Assembly (NCBI GenBank): GCA_022072025.1
Contig: JAJVIP010000027.1
Span: 62,001 to 126,000 of the forward strand
Direction: 5' to 3'
DNA: 64,000 bases
DNA from: Elusimicrobiota bacterium
GTDB taxonomy: Bacteria; Elusimicrobiota; Elusimicrobia; F11
Below the pieces are notes generated by a model. The model did not search any database. It was not told the DNA's origin and saw only the letters and a program-made list of their open reading frames with translations. Shown in pieces: positions 45,313 through 54,082 of the stretch. The stretch's first letter is position 1, and each line of letters opens with the position of its first letter. A program made the position numbers and the translations under genes.

Positions 45313-45819
45313 ATGTCGCATAACACAATTTCAAAATTAAAAAACGAACTCATTTATTTCCCAACTTGGACGGCAGGGCGCCCGGGATATGCCAATCGTA
45401 TCCGCGAACTGTTTCAAGAATATCATCACAAAAAAGGGTGGCGGATGACCCAACAAAGAAGCCGTATTCTTGATTATTTGTTGGAAGCTGATCATCATTT
45501 GGGAATGGAGGAGATTTATCAAGCCTTGAAAGGTCATGGAATCGGGAAAGTCACGGTCTTCCGAGCCTTAAAAATGCTGGAGGAGTGTAAACTCATAGAT
45601 CGGGTGAATGCCCCTGATGGGAAACCCCGTTTTGAGGTCAAATTTGAACGCCCACATCATGATCACTTGGTTTGCGTGGAGTGCGGCGCTATCCAAGAAA
45701 TTCAATGGCCTCAAGTGGAAAGAATTCAGGAAAAAACCTGTCGTGACATAGGTTTTCAACCGCTATTTCACAGACATGAAATCTTCGGTCGTTGCGCAGG
45801 ATGCCAAAAACCCAAATGA
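45313..45819 (+). CDS. Fur-family transcriptional regulator
   Basis: A 168-residue protein with a 40-residue N-terminal extension, a winged helix (RMTQQRSRILDYLLE, then GIGKVTVFRALKMLEE) and a dimerisation domain with the HHDHLVC metal site. Two CxxC pairs (CVECG and CAGC) form the structural zinc site. Whether it senses iron, zinc or peroxide cannot be told. The start is the ATG 7 bases after the TATAAT box. Confidence 0.88.
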   Translation: MSHNTISKLKNELIYFPTWTAGRPGYANRIRELFQEYHHKKGWRMTQQRSRILDYLLEADHHLGMEEIYQALKGHGIGKVTVFRALKMLEECKLIDRVNAPDGKPRFEVKFERPHHDHLVCVECGAIQEIQWPQVERIQEKTCRDIGFQPLFHRHEIFGRCAGCQKPK

Positions 45820-46106
45820 GCAAGAAAAACAAACAATCAAAAGTCCAACCAATCGGGAAAAATTCATCAGATGAGTCTCGACCCACTCTTATTTCGAAAC
45901 GAGGGTGGAGAGTTATTGGGGTTGGAATCGGACTTTTAATAATGGGGTACTTCGTTCTCTCAAAAGCCGATGCCATGGCTCAAAATTGGGCGGGGCATAT
46001 TGCCCCATTTCTAATTTTGGGGGGTTATGCCACCATCGGATGGGGGATCATTATCAAAGACCCCTCTCCACCGTCCCAAATCTCTCAAACCAACCCAAAC
46101 TCATAA
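45816..46106 (+). CDS. Small two-helix membrane protein
   Basis: A 96-residue protein that overlaps the regulator gene by ATGA. It has a lysine-rich cytoplasmic start and two hydrophobic helices (VIGVGIGLLIMGYFVL and APFLILGGYATIGWGIII) with a proline-rich tail. It resembles DUF3098-type proteins; function unknown. Confidence 0.65.
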   Translation: MSKKNKQSKVQPIGKNSSDESRPTLISKRGWRVIGVGIGLLIMGYFVLSKADAMAQNWAGHIAPFLILGGYATIGWGIIIKDPSPPSQISQTNPNS

Positions 46107-46135
46107 ACACCTCATTCGATTAAAAACATTATCCA

Positions 46136-46160
46136 AGCGGGCCTCTTCTCGCCCGTTATA
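46136..46160 (+). terminator. Weak intrinsic terminator after the regulator operon
   Basis: AGCGGGC (46136-46142) can pair with GCCCGTT (46151-46157, one G-U) across an 8-base loop, followed by only a short TTATAA. Confidence 0.4.
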
Positions 46161-46363
46161 AACCTAGTTGTTATAACTTGAATTTCTGAAATTCCCATTT
46201 AGTAAAAATAATCGGGACTTTCTGAGATGACACCTTCCACTGCTGACATTAAGAAATCGATTAACGGCATATTATTTTCTATAAATACACTGACTATCAA
46301 CCACATTCAATCAACATCGATCAATTAATGTGAATAAAGTTAAAACGTCATCTTGACCCATTA

Positions 46364-46391
46364 TAAAACCATAATATATATTATCAGAAGT
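46364..46391 (+). other. Candidate dif site for Xer recombination
   Basis: The core CATAATATATATTAT (46370-46384) differs at one position from the E. coli dif core CATAATGTATATTAT and is laid out as two arms around a 6-base TATATA centre. The outer arm halves match poorly. It lies 85 bases upstream of a Xer gene in an AT-rich, gene-free stretch. Confidence 0.35.
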
Positions 46392-46475
46392 TAAATGAGC
46401 TGAATTAATTGGCTTTGTCTAAATTCATCTCACTTCGATTGGATCAAAATTTGAGCAAATGTTAGTTTGTTAGAA

Positions 46476-47378
46476 ATGAAAAAACTTGAGGATCACATCA
46501 CTGCGTTTTTGCGAAACCTGAGAGAGCGCCATATGTCGCCAGCCACCATCCGGGCCTACTCCATTGACTTGGATGAGTTTTGCCGGTTTATGAACCGAAA
46601 ACCGGTGAAGATCTCTGAAATTGATCGAACCATCATCCGAAGCTACCTCACCACACTCAAGAGCAGGGCCCTAAAATCAGCATCTTTTTTGAGAAAAATA
46701 TCATCCCTCCGATCCTTTTTCAAATACCTGATGAGGACAGAAGAAATTACCCAAAATCCCTGTTTAACCCTGGGAACACCACGAAGAGAAGCCAAAATCC
46801 CAAATTTTTTAACTCCCAAAGAGCTAGAGCACCTTATCCAGGAACTTTGCACGTCCAAAAAACCTGAAATGGTGGCTCGAAATCGAGCATGGATCGAATT
46901 GGTGTACTCAAGTGGCATACGAGTATCAGAGTCCAGCCAATTGGACGTTGGAAATGTAGATTTTTGGAATAAAACCATCACCGTGATTGGAAAAGGCAAC
47001 AAGGAACGCATTGTTCCCATTGGGACACCGGGAATAAGAGCATTACGTGATTATTTAAAACTGAAAGGCAACGATTTGTCATCGCAGGCTTCCCTAAAAC
47101 AACCAATTTTCACCAACTTGAAGGAGAGAAAACGGTTATCGCCCCGGGCTTTGCATCGAATGGTGGCGGAAGCCGCAACGAAAGCGGGTATTCAGAGAAC
47201 AATAAGCCCTCATGTTATTCGTCACACCTTTGCTACTCATCTATTGGATGCAGGATGTGATTTACGTAGCGTACAGGAGATGTTGGGCCATAAAAATCTT
47301 TCAACAACACAAATTTATGCCCATGTCACAGGAGAAAGGCTTAAAAAAGCTTACGGAAAGTCTCACCCGCGGTCTTAA
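46476..47378 (+). CDS. Tyrosine recombinase XerC/XerD-type
   Basis: A 300-residue recombinase with a SAM-like N-terminal domain and a full catalytic set: R149 (SGIRVSE), K173 (GKGNKER), H246-x-x-R249 (HVIRHTF), H272 (LGHKNLS) and Y281 (TTQIYAHV). Length and motifs fit chromosome-dimer-resolving Xer rather than phage integrases. TTG at 46467 is an alternative start. It converges on the porin gene with a 4-base overlap. Confidence 0.9.
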   Translation: MKKLEDHITAFLRNLRERHMSPATIRAYSIDLDEFCRFMNRKPVKISEIDRTIIRSYLTTLKSRALKSASFLRKISSLRSFFKYLMRTEEITQNPCLTLGTPRREAKIPNFLTPKELEHLIQELCTSKKPEMVARNRAWIELVYSSGIRVSESSQLDVGNVDFWNKTITVIGKGNKERIVPIGTPGIRALRDYLKLKGNDLSSQASLKQPIFTNLKERKRLSPRALHRMVAEAATKAGIQRTISPHVIRHTFATHLLDAGCDLRSVQEMLGHKNLSTTQIYAHVTGERLKKAYGKSHPRS

Positions 47379-48715
47379 AACTTTAATTCGAGCTCTATGT
47401 GAGAAGCTTGTGCTTTTTGCCGGGTTGTTTCATCAAAGGCTTCACCGGGGTTAAAGACATTAATAGATCCTCTAACATTGATGAGGCCCGAATATCGATA
47501 AACAAAACCATAATCGAACTCAGTGCCCAATTCTTTTTCTCCTGATACATTCCTTTGGCCTTTATATTGATAATAATCCAAGGAAAAGGTCCATTGGGAC
47601 CAGGGGGTTGATTCCATTCCAAAGTGCGCCGATTGAATTCCAGATATTCCCGCCGGTAAACCATCATTAGACGTGGTTACTGGAGCGAAAGGTTGTGAAG
47701 GCGAATAGGCGTCCGAAAATGTGGCGGCAAAGTATCGTCCATAACCTTTTCTTTCCAATCCCGACCATCGACTAGAAAAACCAGGGCGAAAAGCCTCATC
47801 CTTTTCAGGAGTACTTGCTTTGTCCCCGCTTCCAACCGAATACTCCAAAATAGCTCCAAAACGCCCAAACTTGGTGGTATTCTGTTTCCCCCCCAACCCA
47901 ATCACATAGGCGTCTCCCCCAAGTGTCAAATCTTTTGCGGCGGGTTCCCGCCTCACATCCCCGCGTTGAATGTAATATTCCCCTTTTAAATAGGCATCTT
48001 TAAGTCGAGTTATCGCTCTCACACCATAAATGGTTCTCTCAATTTTTGAAGAATTAACCGAAACTGTACTGGCCCCCATTTCATAGGCCTGAATTCCATC
48101 TGATTTCTCCATGAGCCCCATGACGTCCCATTTAAAACTCTTGCTATCAAATGTGAGCATGGCTCCATGTAAATCTTTATCTCCCGGTTGAGTGAGCCCT
48201 TCATTAATTTTTGCTGTAAAGGCCTCCAAATCAAATGGCAGACCCCTCCACGGGGATTTTATTTGGGCCCGAATAGCATTAAAGCCCAGCTCATCGTCCG
48301 ATAAAATTTTTCCATCCCCCCACACAATTGGTTGACGACCCACCGTCAAAATCATCCGATCCTTCCACAAATGAGGCAAACGTGCATAGGCATGCTGGAC
48401 CCATACATTTCCATTGGCGTGTGGATATCGTGTCACCAGCGGGGTTGTGGAGCCTTCTAAGCCCCATGGATTAATCGATTGAATCCGAACCGATGCTTCA
48501 ACATCTTTGCTGAGATCGGTGGTGAGATAGGCCTGCAGGCGTTGATCATAATAACGGTTGGACTTAATGGTTTTATCTCTCTCTGTGATGGCGACCCCTC
48601 GGAGCAAATAATCAGCCCCAATCGAAAGGTTGGTTGCATGTATAAATTTTCCGGAAGAAATCAGGGAGAGAAAAATACTTAACAAAAAAAATCTTCGCAA
48701 ATGTTTGATATTCAT
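47375..48715 (-). CDS. Outer-membrane porin-like barrel protein
   Basis: The 446-residue protein has a signal peptide (ending SSGKFIHA) and alternating amphipathic strands throughout, finishing with SHIELELKF, a classical aromatic C-terminal barrel signature. The motif MILTVGRQPIVWGDGKILSDDELGFNAIRAQ resembles the alginate-export/porin type in which an inward arginine lines the pore. Substrate unknown. Confidence 0.72.
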   Translation of the reverse strand: MNIKHLRRFFLLSIFLSLISSGKFIHATNLSIGADYLLRGVAITERDKTIKSNRYYDQRLQAYLTTDLSKDVEASVRIQSINPWGLEGSTTPLVTRYPHANGNVWVQHAYARLPHLWKDRMILTVGRQPIVWGDGKILSDDELGFNAIRAQIKSPWRGLPFDLEAFTAKINEGLTQPGDKDLHGAMLTFDSKSFKWDVMGLMEKSDGIQAYEMGASTVSVNSSKIERTIYGVRAITRLKDAYLKGEYYIQRGDVRREPAAKDLTLGGDAYVIGLGGKQNTTKFGRFGAILEYSVGSGDKASTPEKDEAFRPGFSSRWSGLERKGYGRYFAATFSDAYSPSQPFAPVTTSNDGLPAGISGIQSAHFGMESTPWSQWTFSLDYYQYKGQRNVSGEKELGTEFDYGFVYRYSGLINVRGSINVFNPGEAFDETTRQKAQASHIELELKF

Positions 48716-48752
48716 ATTTTTTTGATTTTTTAATTGTAACAGAGAGACTTTA

Positions 48753-48790
48753 AAAAAGAAACCCCTCCCCCGCCAAGGCGGGGAAGGGGC
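48753..48790 (-). terminator. Intrinsic terminator of the second porin gene
   Basis: On the minus strand a G+C stem (GGGGAAGGGG side at 48780-48789, CCCCTCCCC side at 48762-48770) with 12 of 13 pairs is followed by TTTCTTTTTT. Confidence 0.85.
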
Positions 48791-48825
48791 ACTTTGATTA
48801 AACCATTACAATGGAATTAAGAAGC

Positions 48826-50307
48826 TTATTCAGCGTCTCCGCCCCATTTGATTTTTGTACGCGCGTAGAGCTTCGTTACATCGTCATCTTGGTTGGTGGA
48901 ATTCACACCCACCAATGCATCATCTGGCGAGAACATGGCATAGCCAAGTTCAACATTCACGTTGGATGTGTGGTCATACACATAGGCCAGGTCAAACTCA
49001 CTTCCGAAGTCCTCACCAACTTTGGTGTTGGTGTTGGCAGCGGTTTTAACTTCATCTTCAGAACGTGAAAAGGTGAAGTAATCAAGTCGGAATGTGGATT
49101 TTTTGCAGAAGGTTGGCTTGTACTGAACACCCAGGTTAAGAACATTCAATCCTTGACCCTGTGTCGTGGTACCAGGAGCGGCGGTTGCAACAGCGCCACT
49201 GGCTTGAGCCGTGTTGATACCCTGCCCAAGAGGGGTTCCACCACCCATCGTGTTGCTCTTTCCGAAGATTTCTCCAAGCAAACGGTCTGATGTATTTATT
49301 CCCATCACACTGAAATCATGGAAGGATTCGTCTTTGTCGTCAATCGCATTATCATCACCAGAAGCCATCAGATAATTAAGCGCAACCCCAAATGTACCCG
49401 CAGATGTTTCTTTGGAATTGAAACCCACGCCAAAATCAATGGCCGTGCCTTCATACTTCAATTTGGTGGCCGCTCCCGCGGAATCCAAACCCATTCCCGC
49501 AAATTCACCCATGTTGCTGAATAATTCTGCGCGATAGGTAAACATATTCTCTGATACACCACCGTTGATTCCGACGCGAGCCGTCCGCAGATGGTTGTTG
49601 TCATTTTCCAGATTGGAGTTTGCATCGTCACCCAAGAGGTATCCGAGATTCAATTTTGCGCCAGGTACCAATTTGGGGAGAACAAAGTCCAAGCTGGTCA
49701 AATTAACATCACCAGTGGCATCATCTTGATCGGTATTGGCAATGGCATCATCTTCAGTGGATTTTCCAGTGAAGAGGTCAGCATGGATGAAGTCGAATTT
49801 TCGGCACTGAATCAAAAGACCGTCAATGGAATTATTGGTCAAGCTGTCATCGTCGGTAGGAGAAATATTCCAAACCAAGTCACCAGGATTGCCCACATAT
49901 TGACGACCCAATCTGAAGTTGTGTCCCCAGAGATCCTGGATATCAACATAAGCATTATGGAATCTCCACAGACCTTCTTCAGTGGCAATGGATGTAGGAC
50001 CGTTCGAATCGCCGTATTGACGAGCGTCACGAATAAGTTCCAAACGACTTGTCACACCTTCTGTCACTACAGCGTCCATACCCAAACGCACACGAGTAGC
50101 CGTTCGCCCACGATGATCGTTGCTGGTTCCTGTTCCAGAGATTCCCGGATTGTCCGGATCATTTCCGAAGTCGACTTCATTGTTGGCGGCGTTTCCGCTT
50201 ACTTCAAGAGATCCATCAAATTTGATGTCTCCCAGTCCTACAAGCGCCCACGTTGACGTGGTCGCCACTGATACGCAAATGGCAAACATGGCCATTAGTT
50301 TTCTCAT
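48826..50307 (-). CDS. Outer-membrane porin, Asp/Asn-rich
   Basis: A 493-residue protein with signal peptide (MRKLMAMFAICVSVATTSTWA) and dense amphipathic beta-strands. Landmarks are VRLGMDAVVTEGVTSRLELIRD, AYVDIQDLWGHNFRLGRQYVGNPGDLVW and NLGYLLGDDANSN. Periplasmic turns are rich in D, N and G. The C-terminus (KIKWGGDAE) is not aromatic, unusual for a barrel. It has its own terminator, consistent with high expression. Confidence 0.75.
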   Translation of the reverse strand: MRKLMAMFAICVSVATTSTWALVGLGDIKFDGSLEVSGNAANNEVDFGNDPDNPGISGTGTSNDHRGRTATRVRLGMDAVVTEGVTSRLELIRDARQYGDSNGPTSIATEEGLWRFHNAYVDIQDLWGHNFRLGRQYVGNPGDLVWNISPTDDDSLTNNSIDGLLIQCRKFDFIHADLFTGKSTEDDAIANTDQDDATGDVNLTSLDFVLPKLVPGAKLNLGYLLGDDANSNLENDNNHLRTARVGINGGVSENMFTYRAELFSNMGEFAGMGLDSAGAATKLKYEGTAIDFGVGFNSKETSAGTFGVALNYLMASGDDNAIDDKDESFHDFSVMGINTSDRLLGEIFGKSNTMGGGTPLGQGINTAQASGAVATAAPGTTTQGQGLNVLNLGVQYKPTFCKKSTFRLDYFTFSRSEDEVKTAANTNTKVGEDFGSEFDLAYVYDHTSNVNVELGYAMFSPDDALVGVNSTNQDDDVTKLYARTKIKWGGDAE

Positions 50308-50392
50308 TTTTACGATTCCCCCTTAGGAGTTTTGATTTGTACGTCTTTTCAAAAATCGTTCAGCAAAGAAAATTATATGCGCGCGGATTGTA

Positions 50393-51049
50393 TCACCGAG
50401 TTTTAAGTTTGTCCATTATTGATCGTGCGTTTTGAGCCCAGGTTGATGTGGGGTAGAGATCAATGAGATGAACCAATGCCTTTTTAGCCTCATCGAATTT
50501 CCCTAAAGAAAACAAGGCTCTTCCGAGAGAGAGTTGAACACGTGGTGCCAAAAAGTGTTCGCCATATTCCGCCATAAACCGGCCATAAGTTTGGGTGGCA
50601 GCCTCATAATCTTTTTCTTCTTCCTGAGCAAATCCCAAGTTGGAGAGTGCCAATGGTCTGAGAGGTGTACCAACGGATAAATCCATTGTTTGGATAAAGA
50701 AACCCTTTGCCTCACTGAACTTATTCAGTCCCAAAGCCGCGACCCCTTCATAATAGCTGATTCGTGCTTTTAAAAGTTTATCGGTAACCGTGGGTTTCAA
50801 ATCACGAAGGATGAGCGCAGCTTGATCATATTTTCGGGCCCCCACCAAAGATTGTGCCACTGCGAAACGAGTCAGGGCCGCGTCCCTCTGTTGTCGATTT
50901 CTTAATAAAAACACACTACTCAGAAGCGACGCAACAATCAAAATACCTGTGCCGATGACAACAGGGCCCCGATGGTCCATTATCCAGTTGAGAACTCCTT
51001 CGAGCTTAGAGGCGAGTAGGTTTTCTTTTAGGTCAGAACGAACGCTCAA
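50393..51049 (-). CDS. YfgM-like TPR protein with N-terminal membrane anchor
   Basis: The 218-residue protein has one transmembrane helix (VVIGTGILIVASLLSSVFLL) and then TPR-like helical pairs (LLKARISYYEGVAALGLNKFSEA, PLALSNLGFAQEEEKDYEAA, QLSLGRALFSLGKFDEA). It resembles YfgM and other periplasmic adaptor proteins that help envelope protein folding. The likely start is TTG at 51049, only 4 bases after the tRNA-Arg 3' end. Confidence 0.75.
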   Translation of the reverse strand: MSVRSDLKENLLASKLEGVLNWIMDHRGPVVIGTGILIVASLLSSVFLLRNRQQRDAALTRFAVAQSLVGARKYDQAALILRDLKPTVTDKLLKARISYYEGVAALGLNKFSEAKGFFIQTMDLSVGTPLRPLALSNLGFAQEEEKDYEAATQTYGRFMAEYGEHFLAPRVQLSLGRALFSLGKFDEAKKALVHLIDLYPTSTWAQNARSIMDKLKTR

Positions 51050-51053
51050 AACC

Positions 51054-51126
51054 CACCCCCGGGCGGAATCGAACCACCAACCATCTCCTTAGGACGGAGC
51101 CGCTCTTCCAATTGAGCTACGGGGGC
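51054..51126 (-). tRNA. tRNA-Arg (anticodon CCT)
   Basis: Acceptor GCCCCCG/CGGGGGT (first pair G-U), D arm GCTC/GAGC, anticodon stem CTCC/GGAG with loop GTCCTAA (anticodon CCT, reading AGG), and T arm GGTGG/CCGCC with loop TTCGATT. The discriminator is G and no CCA is encoded. Confidence 0.93.
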
Positions 51127-51164
51127 AATTTGCTCCTTATTATTAGGTCGGGTTCTGATATTCA

Positions 51165-51695
51165 TTAATATTGAATCAAGGAAAAAATTTCTCTGTTTTT
51201 TAACTTTTCTCTTCCTTTTAACTCAAGCAATTCAATCAAGAATGCGATACCCACAATTTGGCCGCCACTTTTTTCTATCAAATCGCAAGTGGCTTTCGCC
51301 GTTCCGCCAGTGGCGAGGAGATCGTCAGCAATTAAAACCTTCTCCCCTCTTTGAATTGCGTCTCGATGAATCTCCAATGTGTCGACGCCATATTCCAATT
51401 CATAAGTGACGGAGATGGTGGTATGGGGAAGCTTTCCTCTTTTTCGAACGGGAACAAACCCAGCCCCCAAATGGTAGGCCAAAGGAGCCGCCGTTAGAAA
51501 TCCGCGGGATTCGATTCCTATCACTTTATGTATACCTTGGTTGGCAAACTTAAGATGGAGTTGATCGATGGCACTTTTAAAAGCAACCGCATTGTTTAGC
51601 AAGGTGGTGATATCGCGAAACATGATCCCCTTTTTGGGAAAATCTGGAACTGAACGAATATAATCTTTGAGCGAGTGAGAGGCGACTGGGGACAT
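51165..51695 (-). CDS. apt: Adenine phosphoribosyltransferase
   Basis: A 176-residue salvage enzyme: IRSVPDFPKKGIMFRDITTLL, GIESRGFLTAAPLAYHLGAGFVPVRKRGKLP, and the PRPP loop VLIADDLLATGGTAKA. It converts adenine and PRPP to AMP. It lies 2 bases after the sigma factor gene. Confidence 0.95.
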   Translation of the reverse strand: MSPVASHSLKDYIRSVPDFPKKGIMFRDITTLLNNAVAFKSAIDQLHLKFANQGIHKVIGIESRGFLTAAPLAYHLGAGFVPVRKRGKLPHTTISVTYELEYGVDTLEIHRDAIQRGEKVLIADDLLATGGTAKATCDLIEKSGGQIVGIAFLIELLELKGREKLKNREIFSLIQY

Positions 51696-51697
51696 GC

Positions 51698-52528
51698 TTA
51701 AATGAGACCCATTCTTTGCGCGGCGCGGCGAAGCCGCTGAAGCCCACGCTCCTCGAGTTGGCGAACCCGCTCCCGAGAGAGCCGAAGTTTTTTACCCACT
51801 GTTTCAAGAGTCATACGGTCCGCGCCATTAAGGCCAAAACGCATTTCCAAAATTTGACGTTCACGCTCTCCAATCTTTCCCAACGCGCGGTCCATTTCGT
51901 CTTTCATTCGGACTTCCGACAAAATATTGTCAGGCATATGTTCGCTGGATTCAGCGACGATGTCCTTAACAAATAAATCTTCATCATCATCCAAAGGAGT
52001 GTCCAAACTCTGTAGCCCTCGAGCTGCTTCCGCCGCATCCAGTACACCACGGATTTGTCGAGCTGAAAGGTGAAGTTTTTTGGCCATTTCACTCAATGTT
52101 GGATCGCGCCCAAAGGCACCATGCAGTTGATCCCATTGTTTCAACCATTTTCGGAGAGCTTCCCAGGCATGGGGCGGTATTCGGATGGTTTTGGATTGTT
52201 CGTCTATGGCACGGCGAACAGATTGCTCGATCCAATAAGCCGCATAAGTTGAAAAACGGAACCCGCGGGTGTAATCAAATTTATCAACCGCGTGCATCAA
52301 TCCCAGATTTCCCTCTTCGATGAGATCAAGGAAATCAATACCAGGACGGTAATATTTTTTTGCGATGGGAATAACGAGCCGAAGATTACCCTCAATAAGC
52401 CGTTTTTTTGCCACCTTGTCATTTCTGCCAGCTCGTTTCCAAAGATCTTCGAATTCATCTTTTGAAATTCCGGGTAAATTCTTGATACCTTGGAAGTACA
52501 ATGTGACTGGATCAAGATTATCTTTCAT
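51698..52528 (-). CDS. Sigma-70 family factor (group 2, RpoS/RpoD-like)
   Basis: A 276-residue sigma factor with region 1.2 (DPVTLYFQGIKNLPGIS), region 2 (GNLRLVIPIAKKYYRPGIDFLDLIEEGNLGLMHAVDKFDYTRGFRFSTYAAYWIEQSVRRAI), region 3 and region 4 ending in a helix-turn-helix (TLETVGKKLRLSRERVRQLEERGLQRLR). It lacks the long N-terminal region of a housekeeping RpoD, so an alternative stationary-phase-type role is likely. tRNA-Pro lies 45 bases upstream. Confidence 0.9.
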   Translation of the reverse strand: MKDNLDPVTLYFQGIKNLPGISKDEFEDLWKRAGRNDKVAKKRLIEGNLRLVIPIAKKYYRPGIDFLDLIEEGNLGLMHAVDKFDYTRGFRFSTYAAYWIEQSVRRAIDEQSKTIRIPPHAWEALRKWLKQWDQLHGAFGRDPTLSEMAKKLHLSARQIRGVLDAAEAARGLQSLDTPLDDDEDLFVKDIVAESSEHMPDNILSEVRMKDEMDRALGKIGERERQILEMRFGLNGADRMTLETVGKKLRLSRERVRQLEERGLQRLRRAAQRMGLI

Positions 52529-52573
52529 AAATGTCCGCCGAGCATAACATACAAATCATTAAAATCAAAAATT

Positions 52574-52647
52574 TCGGGGTAACTGGACTTGAACCAGCGA
52601 CCTCTTGGTCCCGAACCAAGCGCTCTAGCCAACTGAGCTATACCCCG
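52574..52647 (-). tRNA. tRNA-Pro (anticodon CGG)
   Basis: Acceptor CGGGGTA/TACCCCG, D arm GCTC/GAGC, anticodon stem CTTGG/CCAAG with loop TTCGGGA (anticodon CGG), T arm GCTGG/CCAGT with loop TTCAAGT and discriminator A. No CCA is encoded. Confidence 0.94.
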
Positions 52648-52774
52648 TTGCGATTGATTTTCAATAGCCTCTGAATTCCCCATGACTTTTACAATAATTC
52701 AAAGTCACTGGGTTATGTAGGAACTCAATGGTCGCAACCACGGGAATGAAAACAAAGCACCTGCCCAGTTCCAA

Positions 52775-53479
52775 TTATTCCCGTTTCTCTGATTGCTTGA
52801 GAATTTTGGTAAGAGAATGAACGATGTCTCGAGCAGCGGACTCAGCGGCGCTTTGAACATTCATTCCCTCGTCTGTGGCGCTACCAACCCAAGCAATTTC
52901 ACCCGTTTGAACATCAACCATTTTTACAACCATCCCGGCTTGAGCTTGAATGCGATACACCTGAGGGACGGTTCGTTTCTCACGAGTAACTTTGTAATCC
53001 ACCACAACCTCATGGATTTCTCTCACTTTTTTGTCGCCTTTCAAATATTCGATTTCTTTTTTCTCCAATACCGGTTCTCGCGTGTCCGAAAAAATATCAA
53101 CCATCACCACAGAAGATTCGTCAGGAGTATAAACAGTGGCTTGCCCTGTAACAACCGCATCTACACCCAAAATATTCCCAATCTTTACGGCTTGTTCCGG
53201 GGTCACGGCCCCCGACGATTGGAAATTTTGCTCAATCATCACCTTTTTCACATCTTGACGATCAATCAGAGTGAACCCCGCTTCCATTAACAACTTTTCA
53301 AAAATCCTCCCCATCATTTCTCCCGAGCTCTTGTTCCCAGAAACCGGCTCAAAATCCAACACGGCAATTCGCTTCACTTTTTTAAAATCGAAGTTTTTAT
53401 TCACCGTAACAGCATTCGTCGAACAACTGGAAAATAAAATGAAGGCAGAAAAAGGAATTAAATAAGAAGTTGTTTTCAT
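52775..53479 (-). CDS. CsgG/LpoB-like lipoprotein
   Basis: The 234-residue protein has a lipobox (FILFSSC). The mature part resembles CsgG-type and LpoB-type periplasmic domains (KVKRIAVLDFEPVSGNKSSGEMMGRIFEKLLMEAGFTLIDR, then ILGVDAVVTGQATVY, and a terminal AAESAARDIVHSLTKIL helix). It could nucleate a secretion pore or activate a wall synthase; the sequence alone does not decide. It begins 2 bases after the TPR gene. Confidence 0.75.
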   Translation of the reverse strand: MKTTSYLIPFSAFILFSSCSTNAVTVNKNFDFKKVKRIAVLDFEPVSGNKSSGEMMGRIFEKLLMEAGFTLIDRQDVKKVMIEQNFQSSGAVTPEQAVKIGNILGVDAVVTGQATVYTPDESSVVMVDIFSDTREPVLEKKEIEYLKGDKKVREIHEVVVDYKVTREKRTVPQVYRIQAQAGMVVKMVDVQTGEIAWVGSATDEGMNVQSAAESAARDIVHSLTKILKQSEKRE

Positions 53480-53481
53480 AT

Positions 53482-53928
53482 TCAGTTTTGATTGAGTTTG
53501 TTTAAATGTTTTTCTGCAATGGACCGTCGGGGATGGTTAGGCGGCGCCTCTTTCAGAAATCGCCCCCAGCTGGAATGTGCCTTGGATTTCCAAGAATTGT
53601 CATTGGAGCTTAACCACTTCGACTCATACAGGAGACCGAGAGAATAAAGCGCCTCTGGGGAGGGAGAAATTGACACAGCTTTTTCAAGTTCTTGAATCGC
53701 CTCATTAACTTGATCATTGGTTTGATAAAGGAAACCTAAACTCTGATGGACCCGTGCATCCCCCGGATTTTTTTCGGAAATTTTCTTTAATTCAGTAATG
53801 GCTGATTCAACCTCGCCTTTATTGGCTTGCTCGAGAGCGGATCGCAGCGCCTCATCACCTGCAAAGCCAATAACCGTCAAACTCAAGGCGAGAAAAAGGA
53901 ATAATGCGTGGGAAAACGATGTATTCAT
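53482..53928 (-). CDS. Secreted TPR protein
   Basis: A 148-residue protein with a signal peptide ending at FAGDEA and three TPR-like repeats (ALEQANKGEVESAITELKKI, ARVHQSLGFLYQTNDQVNEAIQELEKA, EALYSLGLLYESKW). Probably a periplasmic protein-binding adaptor partnered with the downstream lipoprotein. Confidence 0.75.
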   Translation of the reverse strand: MNTSFSHALFLFLALSLTVIGFAGDEALRSALEQANKGEVESAITELKKISEKNPGDARVHQSLGFLYQTNDQVNEAIQELEKAVSISPSPEALYSLGLLYESKWLSSNDNSWKSKAHSSWGRFLKEAPPNHPRRSIAEKHLNKLNQN

Positions 53929-53974
53929 GTTTTTATCATTAAGTTTTAGCAGGCGCGATAAAATTTAAAATCCA

Positions 53975-54082
53975 TTATATTCTTGGGGCATTTTCCAAGA
54001 CCACCAAGCGTTTTTTTTGGTCCTCGATTCTCGTCGAAAATCCATGACTTGGTTCAGGTGAAGATGTATTTTTCGTATTCAT
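53975..54082 (-). CDS. Possible 35-residue peptide with strong ribosome binding site
   Basis: An ATG at 54082 is preceded at 5 bases by GGAG, one of the better ribosome binding sites in this region. It opens a polar, unrecognised 35-codon frame ending at 53975, just before the TPR gene. Confidence 0.35.
   Translation of the reverse strand: MNTKNTSSPEPSHGFSTRIEDQKKRLVVLENAPRI

Larger units (their letters stand above)
46107..46475. other. AT-rich intergenic region before the Xer recombinase
   Basis: This 369-base stretch is visibly richer in A and T than its surroundings. It holds a weak terminator and a dif-like palindrome (listed separately). I see no supported gene; a 34-codon frame from about 46226 has no family resemblance. 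Confidence 0.6.

Noticed and set aside
46226-46330. 34-codon frame in the AT-rich gap
   Set aside because: Short, no ribosome binding site of note, composition expected by chance in AT-rich DNA.
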